Shown: one piece after another, positions 6,037 to 10,365 of the stretch
How positions within the stretch are numbered: position 1 is the first letter of the stretch
Layout: the number at the start of each line of letters is the position of its first letter
NCBI GenBank assembly: GCA_945836835.1
Contig: CAMAML010000025.1
Span: forward strand, 1-10,365
Source: an uncultured cyanobacterium
GTDB taxonomy: Bacteria > Cyanobacteriota > Vampirovibrionia > Gastranaerophilales > Gastranaerophilaceae
Length of the DNA stretch: 10,365 nucleotides
Direction of reading: 5' to 3'
Notes under the pieces: generated by a model
What the model was told of the DNA's origin: nothing
The model's input: only the letters and a program-made list of their open reading frames with translations
The model's database searches: none
Made by a program: the position numbers and the translations under genes

Positions 6037-6585
6037 TCAGTCATTCAGCAGTGACTTGTCGGCGTAGCCGACAAACCTCAAATTCCTGTACACATCATCA
6101 TAATCAAGCCCGAAGCCGACCACAAATTTGTCGTCTATCTCAAACCCGTAAAAATCAGCGTCAATATCAACTTTTCTAAAAACCTTTTTATCCAAAAGCG
6201 AGGTGAATTTTACGGATTTTACGTTAAAGTTTGTGTTGATAAAATCTGTCAGGAATTTAGCCGTAATGCCCGTATCGATAATATCTTCAACGAGCAGGAC
6301 GTTTTTGCCGTTCAGATCGGGCAGTTTAATCTCTACGGCATTTACTTTTCCGCTCGTAACCGTCGAATGTCCGTAACTCGAAAGTCTGATAAATTCCATA
6401 TGAACAGGCATATTTAAATGTTTGACAAGTTCCGTCATATACATGACCGCCCCCTTTAAAACGCACACGACATAGACTTCTTCGCCGTTATAAAACTTGT
6501 TCATCTCATCCGCAAGCTCTTTTATTCTACTCTGAATTTGTTCTTCGCTAAATAAAACCTTGATGTCCGACAAATTTACTTTCAT
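6037..6585 (-). CDS. hpt: Hypoxanthine phosphoribosyltransferase
   Basis: This 182-aa cytosolic enzyme should convert hypoxanthine or guanine and PRPP to IMP or GMP (purine salvage). Type I phosphoribosyltransferase motifs are clear: LKGA at 43-46 (pyrophosphate loop), SSYG at 69-72 (flexible loop), VEDIIDTGIT at 99-108 (PRPP-binding P-loop with the acidic pair) and KFVVGFGLDYDDVYRNL at 153-169 (base and Mg binding). Length is normal. The start is firm: TAAGGAGA (6593-6600) lies 8 bases before ATG, and the ATG overlaps the tilS stop by four bases (ATGA), implying translational coupling. The tilS-hpt order is the same as in many Firmicutes, where ftsH follows; no ftsH is seen here. Confidence 0.97.
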   Translation of the reverse strand: MKVNLSDIKVLFSEEQIQSRIKELADEMNKFYNGEEVYVVCVLKGAVMYMTELVKHLNMPVHMEFIRLSSYGHSTVTSGKVNAVEIKLPDLNGKNVLLVEDIIDTGITAKFLTDFINTNFNVKSVKFTSLLDKKVFRKVDIDADFYGFEIDDKFVVGFGLDYDDVYRNLRFVGYADKSLLND

Positions 6586-7922
6586 TGAGTTCTCTCCTTA
6601 TTTTTCTTGATTAATCTTAAAACATGGGTTGCTCTGTTTTTTACCCGAATTTTTTCGCTCATTCCGACGCCGGCCGCCCAAAGGACTTCCCAACCTTTTG
6701 TAATCAACGGAATTTCATCTTTTTTATACGACGGAATTTTTTTCTCGTTAAAATATTTTTTCAACTTTTGCCGTCCCTTCATCCCGAACGGTTGGATAAC
6801 GTCCCCCGCCCTTCGGGTTCTGAGGGTAAAATCTATCCCGTCAAGCTCGACATATGCAATTTTTTCACTGTCTTTTGGGAATTTTTCGGGCGTTACAGCC
6901 GATTTTTCGGTGGCAGAAGCCGTTTTTTCGATTACAAAAATTTTGTCCCCAAACCCCCAACTTCCTTCGCTCGTGATTTTTATCTCTTCTAAATTCTTGG
7001 CTGAATTTTTTATAACGTCAAAAAACTTGTCGTTTACGAACAAGTCCGTCCCTTTGGTGATTGAGTACGTTTTGCCCGATTTTGAAGAAGAATTTTCTTT
7101 TATAAAATTTATGATGTCGTCAATTTTTTTTCGGTCATACTCGGGGGCAAATTCCGTGAGCATTTTTTTTATAATTCGAGATTGAATTGAATACGGCAAA
7201 CCGCAAAACCCTTGAGTTTCACCTGTCTCATTTTCTTTAAGGCAATTTTCAAAGTATTCAAAATCTTTTTTCGCTAAATCAGACAAAGAATTTATTGCAC
7301 AAACCACATCGGGGTTAATTTCTTTTAGCAGGGGTAAAACTTTTTTTCTGATTAAATTTCGCTTATATTTTGTGTCCTCATTTGAGCTGTCATTGTTCGG
7401 AGTTAAGCCGTTTTGCCTGCAATACTCTTCAATATCTGCTCTTGATACGGTAAGTAATGGTCTAAAAAAAATCCCCCGAACCTCGGGTATCCCGCAAAGC
7501 CCGTCTAAGCCAGTCCCTTTTGCGAGCCGATAAATAAGGGTTTCGGCATTATCATCCGCATTGTGTGCAGTCAAAACCGCTTTTGCCCCAAAATTTTCAT
7601 AACATTTTTCAAAAAAAGCGTATCTTGCTTTTCGCCCCTCGTTTTCGGTTTTTGGGGTATTGTCGGGCAGGAGTTCGGAGTAAAATTTTATCCCGAAATT
7701 ATTGCAAAACTTCCTGCAATTTTCTTCTTCCCTCCAGCTCTCTTCCCCTCGCCAGTTGTGGTTGAGGTGGATTGCGATGACGTTTTTTTGCCCGTTTGAA
7801 ACCAGTACGTGCAACAAACACATTGAGTCAAACCCGCCCGAAAACGCTACCAAAATCGGACGTTCATCCGACAATAACCGGCTTTTCATAAAAGACATTA
7901 CGTTTTCAACGACATTAATCAT
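6582..7922 (-). CDS. tilS: tRNA(Ile)-lysidine synthase
   Basis: This 446-aa enzyme attaches lysine to C34 of the CAU-anticodon isoleucine tRNA, using ATP, so that it decodes AUA. The N-terminal PP-loop ATPase shows SGGFDS at 28-33; the conserved HNADDNAET at 120-128, RPLLTVSRADI at 154-164 and YKRNLIRKKVLP at 186-197 follow. A C-terminal TilS_C domain (about 366-437) contains RTRRAGDVIQPFGMKGRQKL and GWEVLWAAGVG. Overall length equals a full-length enzyme. Between domains, residues 331-356 form a low-complexity linker with repeated EK pairs. The ATG at 7922 lies inside the end of the upstream Clp-repeat gene (8-base overlap) with no nearby ribosome site, so coupled translation is expected; later ATGs at residues 9 and 12 are alternatives. 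It is expected to be essential. Confidence 0.96.
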   Translation of the reverse strand: MINVVENVMSFMKSRLLSDERPILVAFSGGFDSMCLLHVLVSNGQKNVIAIHLNHNWRGEESWREEENCRKFCNNFGIKFYSELLPDNTPKTENEGRKARYAFFEKCYENFGAKAVLTAHNADDNAETLIYRLAKGTGLDGLCGIPEVRGIFFRPLLTVSRADIEEYCRQNGLTPNNDSSNEDTKYKRNLIRKKVLPLLKEINPDVVCAINSLSDLAKKDFEYFENCLKENETGETQGFCGLPYSIQSRIIKKMLTEFAPEYDRKKIDDIINFIKENSSSKSGKTYSITKGTDLFVNDKFFDVIKNSAKNLEEIKITSEGSWGFGDKIFVIEKTASATEKSAVTPEKFPKDSEKIAYVELDGIDFTLRTRRAGDVIQPFGMKGRQKLKKYFNEKKIPSYKKDEIPLITKGWEVLWAAGVGMSEKIRVKNRATHVLRLIKKNKERTQ

Positions 7923-9279
7923 TGTTTGAAAACTTTTTAACCCCTTCTTTAATTTCGACCGTATCGACGCCCAAACGCTCTAATGCCTTAATCGCAATAG
8001 AGGTCGGCTCGGTTGTCAACGCAAGCAACATATGAGCGGAGTCTATTCTGGATTTATGTTCGGTTTTAGCCAAAGTCCACGCCTTTTCAAGCACTCTCTT
8101 TGCCCTTTCCGTAAAGACGATTTCCTTATCGTAATACTCGTTTCCAAATCCGATTAGCTCCTCAACAACTTTTCTTGCATCCCTCATCGTAATCTCTAAT
8201 TCAGTTAAGACTTGACCGCCGACACCCGTACCTTCGCCTAAAATCCCGAGCAAAAACATTTCCGTTCCGACGACATTACGCCCAAGCCTTCTTGCCTCTT
8301 CTTTTGCAAGTCGCAAAATCGTCAGAGCTTCCGGCTTTTGCTTTTCGATAGGCTTAATAATGCTGTGTGCCAAGTCGGTCTCGTTTATATGAAAATCTTT
8401 TATGACGTCATACGCAACCCCCTTTTTTGTTTTTAGGATTGCCAAAATTATATGTTCCGGCAAAACTACCGAAGACCCCAGTTCTTTTGCGGTTTGCAGG
8501 GCAAGGTTCATCATCAAAAATGCGTTTGGGGTGAAGATGATTTGTCTACCCTCATACTCTGATTTTCTCGATTGAATTTGGGTTAATTTTTCGTCAAACT
8601 CTTTTGCGGTAATCCCGTTTTGTGCCATTATTTTTGAAAGCTGAGAGTTTTCATCTTCCAAAATCGAAGAGATAATCTGCTCCGTTCCGAGGATTTCGTA
8701 GTTTGAGGCGGAAAGCTTTGCAACCGCCCTTTCAAAGACTTTTTTAGACTCTTCGCTGTCCGATAAAAGCGCGTCGGTTTCTCGGCTTTTGTTCGATTTT
8801 ATCCTTGAATTGTCGTCAACTTCAGGGTGGAAGTGTTTTGTCTTTTTTTGAACGATTTTTTGTAACAAAGCCCCCGATCTTTCCACGTCAAACCCAAGTT
8901 TTTGGAGTGCGTAAACGTTATTTGAATGTTTATCGTGGATTACCGACAGAAAAAGATGTTCGTATAAAATCGTCGGGTTACCCGATTTTTGTGCTAAGTC
9001 CAAGGTGTCTTTGAGCAGAATTTTTACGTGATGCGAAAAATTTGGAGGCGGACAGTCTGATTTTGAAGGTTTTACCTCGATAACTTCCGTGATAACTTTA
9101 TATAGATTTTCGTAAGTTACGTTGTACATTCTGAAAATCTTTAAAGATACCCCACGAGCTTCCGCAACAAGCGCAAGCAAAAGGTGTTCGGACTGAACCT
9201 TGTCCGAGTTCATCCCGTGTGCTATTTCCTGTGCTTTAGTGACAACATTTATCGCTTTTTCGGTAAAACGTTCAAACAA
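7915..9279 (-). CDS. Clp N-domain repeat protein (six repeats, no AAA+ module)
   Basis: This 454-aa protein opens like ClpC (MFERFTEKAINVVTKAQ) but consists only of Clp N-terminal (Clp-R) repeats. I read six units, at about residues 2-70, 80-146, 172-238, 246-314, 316-378 and 386-450, each with a two-helix start, an E-H/T-E/A-H step followed by a hydrophobic helix (for example S-EHLLLAL at 30-37, GTEMFLLGILGEGTGVG at 338-354) and a closing helix. Units 5-6 are closest to a canonical ClpC N-domain (AKEEARRLGRNVVGTE). There is no Walker A, Walker B or ClpP-binding loop, and tilS starts within the stop region, so the ATPase is absent rather than cut. Residues 147-171 form a charged linker. ClpC N-domains bind adaptors and substrates; plant ClpT proteins are stand-alone examples. 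A role as adaptor, substrate receptor or regulator of Clp protease is inferred. Start is TTG with AAGAGGAA 8 bases upstream. Confidence 0.85.
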   Translation of the reverse strand: MFERFTEKAINVVTKAQEIAHGMNSDKVQSEHLLLALVAEARGVSLKIFRMYNVTYENLYKVITEVIEVKPSKSDCPPPNFSHHVKILLKDTLDLAQKSGNPTILYEHLFLSVIHDKHSNNVYALQKLGFDVERSGALLQKIVQKKTKHFHPEVDDNSRIKSNKSRETDALLSDSEESKKVFERAVAKLSASNYEILGTEQIISSILEDENSQLSKIMAQNGITAKEFDEKLTQIQSRKSEYEGRQIIFTPNAFLMMNLALQTAKELGSSVVLPEHIILAILKTKKGVAYDVIKDFHINETDLAHSIIKPIEKQKPEALTILRLAKEEARRLGRNVVGTEMFLLGILGEGTGVGGQVLTELEITMRDARKVVEELIGFGNEYYDKEIVFTERAKRVLEKAWTLAKTEHKSRIDSAHMLLALTTEPTSIAIKALERLGVDTVEIKEGVKKFSNND

Positions 9280-9284
9280 CTTGA

Positions 9285-9566
9285 CTATTCCTCTTCATCT
9301 TCTTCGTCCATACTTTCAATATATTCCGCAACCTTGTTGAACTCATCGTCGCTGTCGATTGTTTCAAAGATGTATTCTTCGCCGTCTTGGGTTAATCTCA
9401 TAATAACGAGTTCCCCTTCTTCGCTGTCTTGATCGTCATCGTCGTCAATCGGCAAGAGAAGTGCGTATTCCTGTTCTTCAAGTTCTATGATGTCATAAAG
9501 TTCAAAAGAGACAACGTTTCCGTCCTCATCGACCGTTTCCACAATTCTGTTTTCTTCGTTTTCCAT
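9285..9566 (-). CDS. DUF1292 family acidic protein
   Basis: This 93-aa, strongly acidic protein matches DUF1292 (YrzB-like). It has the typical opening ETVDEDGNVVSFELYDIIELEEQEYALLLP (residues 10-39), a run of aspartates (41-45), a second strand-rich block ELVIMRLTQDGEEYIFETI (52-70) and an acidic tail ending EEDEEE. Function is unknown for the family, but it often neighbours yqgF, as in Bacillus yrrK-yrzB, which is the arrangement here. No signal peptide or membrane segment is present, so it is cytosolic. AGAGG lies 5 bases before the ATG. Its last codons contain the ribosome site of the downstream Clp-repeat gene, with only 5 bases between stop and TTG, so the two are likely co-translated. 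Confidence 0.88.
   Translation of the reverse strand: MENEENRIVETVDEDGNVVSFELYDIIELEEQEYALLLPIDDDDDQDSEEGELVIMRLTQDGEEYIFETIDSDDEFNKVAEYIESMDEEDEEE
9288..9295 (-). promoter_or_regulatory. Ribosome site supporting the TTG start of the Clp-repeat gene
   Basis: The minus strand reads AAGAGGAA here, inside the last codons of the DUF1292 gene and 8 bases before TTG at 9279-9277. No ATG fits the conserved MFERFTEKA beginning, so the rare TTG start is well supported by both the spacing and protein homology. Confidence 0.7.
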
Positions 9567-9603
9567 TTTTTCCTCTTTTCTGTTTTCTTTGTTCGTAAAC
9601 TTT

Positions 9604-10008
9604 TTATTTTAACCTTGCAAGGTACTGTTCAAGAATAATACAGGCACTTTCGACATCGACCAGCCCTTTATCTTTTTTGAAATCTATCTTTTTTGCCCTG
9701 AGGTTTTCTTCGGCGGTGTCCGACGTAAGCCTTTCGTCTTCAAACGTGATGTCAAAGCCTTCGATTTTGTTTGCAAATTCGACACAATTATCCGCCTGAA
9801 ACCCTTTTGTACCGTCCATATTAATCGGTAACCCGACGATGATTTTTTCAACACGGTTTTCTTTTGCGATTTTGAGAATTTTGTCGACGGCTTCCTTGTC
9901 CGAGGTTCGGTTGATGTAGGAATGCCCGTTTGCAATTACGTGCAAAAAGTCACTAATTGCAATTCCTATCCGTTTTGTACCTACATCAAGTGCCATTATC
10001 TTATACAT
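9604..10008 (-). CDS. yqgF: YqgF/RuvX-family pre-16S rRNA nuclease
   Basis: This 134-aa protein is a full-length RNase-H-fold YqgF enzyme that in other bacteria processes the 5' end of pre-16S rRNA. Motifs: ALDVGTKRIGIAISD at 6-20 with catalytic D8, IIVGLPINMDGTKGFQA at 56-72, FEDERLTSDTAEENL at 89-103 with the acidic cluster at 90-92, and VDVESACIILEQYL at 117-130 with D118. The first ATG (10008) overlaps the upstream gene's stop by eight bases; a second ATG four codons on would cut into the first strand, so the first is preferred. A weak GGGTG precedes it. The downstream neighbour DUF1292 is a common partner of this gene. Confidence 0.96.
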   Translation of the reverse strand: MYKIMALDVGTKRIGIAISDFLHVIANGHSYINRTSDKEAVDKILKIAKENRVEKIIVGLPINMDGTKGFQADNCVEFANKIEGFDITFEDERLTSDTAEENLRAKKIDFKKDKGLVDVESACIILEQYLARLK

Positions 10009-10365
10009 TGTTCACCCATTTGTTCTCTATGGACAGAATAATATCATCAAGTTGGCGAGTTGTAAATTTATTTTGGTTATATTCCGTATTATATTTTAAC
10101 GAAAAGTAATATTCGTAAACGGATTTTCTCAAAATCATCTTCAAAAACTCGTCATAGACCGCTTTTTGGTGATAAATCGAGTAAAGAATATTTGCAACTT
10201 CGTCGTCCCTGTCGGCGTGTTTCATATATGAAGTTACAAGTAATCGTTCTTTCCAAACGTTATACTCGTCGGTGTAGAAGACTTTGGTTAAATATTCGTC
10301 AATCATCCCGTCAATGTCGAAATTTTCATCAAGAATTTCAACGTCCAAAATTTCTAAGAAAGCCT
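10001..10365 (-). CDS. Hypothetical helical protein, 5' end beyond the window
   Basis: The frame is open from the stop at 10001-10003 to the window edge, so at least 121 residues are present and the start is outside. The first start-like codon inside (TTG at 10348) lacks a ribosome site and lies within a continuous acidic stretch (AFLEILDVEILDENFDIDGM), so I treat the gene as partial. The visible part is Tyr-, Asp- and Glu-rich and predicted helical, with no membrane segment or recognisable motif; it ends NKWVNNV. I do not recognise the family. It overlaps yqgF by eight bases and so belongs to the same operon. Confidence 0.7.
   Translation of the reverse strand, partial: AFLEILDVEILDENFDIDGMIDEYLTKVFYTDEYNVWKERLLVTSYMKHADRDDEVANILYSIYHQKAVYDEFLKMILRKSVYEYYFSLKYNTEYNQNKFTTRQLDDIILSIENKWVNNV

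Noticed and set aside
6890..6935. Repeated TTTTTCG-like units in tilS as a possible DNA repeat
   Set aside because: They encode the EK-rich linker between TilS domains, the copies are imperfect, and no functional array is apparent.
6607..7185. Plus-strand open frame of 192 codons opposite tilS
   Set aside because: It is antisense to well-conserved TilS motifs, has Phe/Ser-rich low-complexity composition typical of a reverse-strand shadow, and has no ribosome site.
10346..10348. TTG as the true start of the rightmost gene
   Set aside because: The frame stays open to the window edge with matching acidic composition, and no ribosome site precedes the TTG.
1..10365. Alternative genetic code or UGA recoding
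   Set aside because: TGA ends tilS and hpt at the expected family lengths, and no gene needs TGA to be read through.

Overview
The window looks like an ordinary chromosomal segment from an uncultured gut Gastranaerophilales (Melainabacteria, the non-photosynthetic sister lineage of Cyanobacteria). The clearest marker is the prepilin-like gene, whose N-terminus (NAFTFAEVLITLGVIGVVAA) and internal DINGSKGPNKIG motif are of the kind that lineage carries in many copies. Moderate to low GC, a divergent phosphoglucose isomerase and a protein opening like a cyanobacterial ClpC fit the same picture. The taxonomic call is an inference from sequence style. TGA is used as an ordinary stop codon (tilS, hpt), so the standard code applies. 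No rRNA, tRNA, CRISPR array, transposase or phage structural gene was seen.

Layout on the minus strand, from the right edge leftwards. First comes a tightly packed six-gene cluster (10365 down to 6037): a helical protein cut by the window edge, yqgF (pre-16S rRNA nuclease), an acidic DUF1292 protein, an ATPase-less protein made only of Clp N-domain repeats, tilS (tRNA-Ile lysidine synthase) and hpt (hypoxanthine phosphoribosyltransferase). Three junctions overlap by 4 or 8 bases and the DUF1292-Clp gap is 5 bases; only the yqgF-DUF1292 gap is longer (37 bases). A long single transcript with translational coupling is therefore likely. It joins rRNA and tRNA maturation, purine salvage and a probable proteolysis-related protein. 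Its promoter lies outside the window.

The middle (about 5990 to 3920) holds a small plus-strand helix-turn-helix gene divergent from the large prepilin-like gene. The two share an intergenic region with a perfect 26-bp palindrome that overlaps the pilin core promoter. A plus-strand lineage-type protein of 144 aa converges on the pilin gene with only 5 bases between the stop codons.

The left part (3920 to 140) is again minus strand: a GT-C type membrane glycosyltransferase, a Fic-domain protein with its own extended -10 promoter, and pgi ending in a good intrinsic terminator. These three are co-directional, but the promoter and terminator signals suggest more than one transcription unit.

The most noteworthy items are the six-repeat Clp N-domain protein with no AAA+ module, the pilin/HTH palindrome, and a perfect TATAAT box placed so that the HTH gene would be read as a leaderless mRNA.
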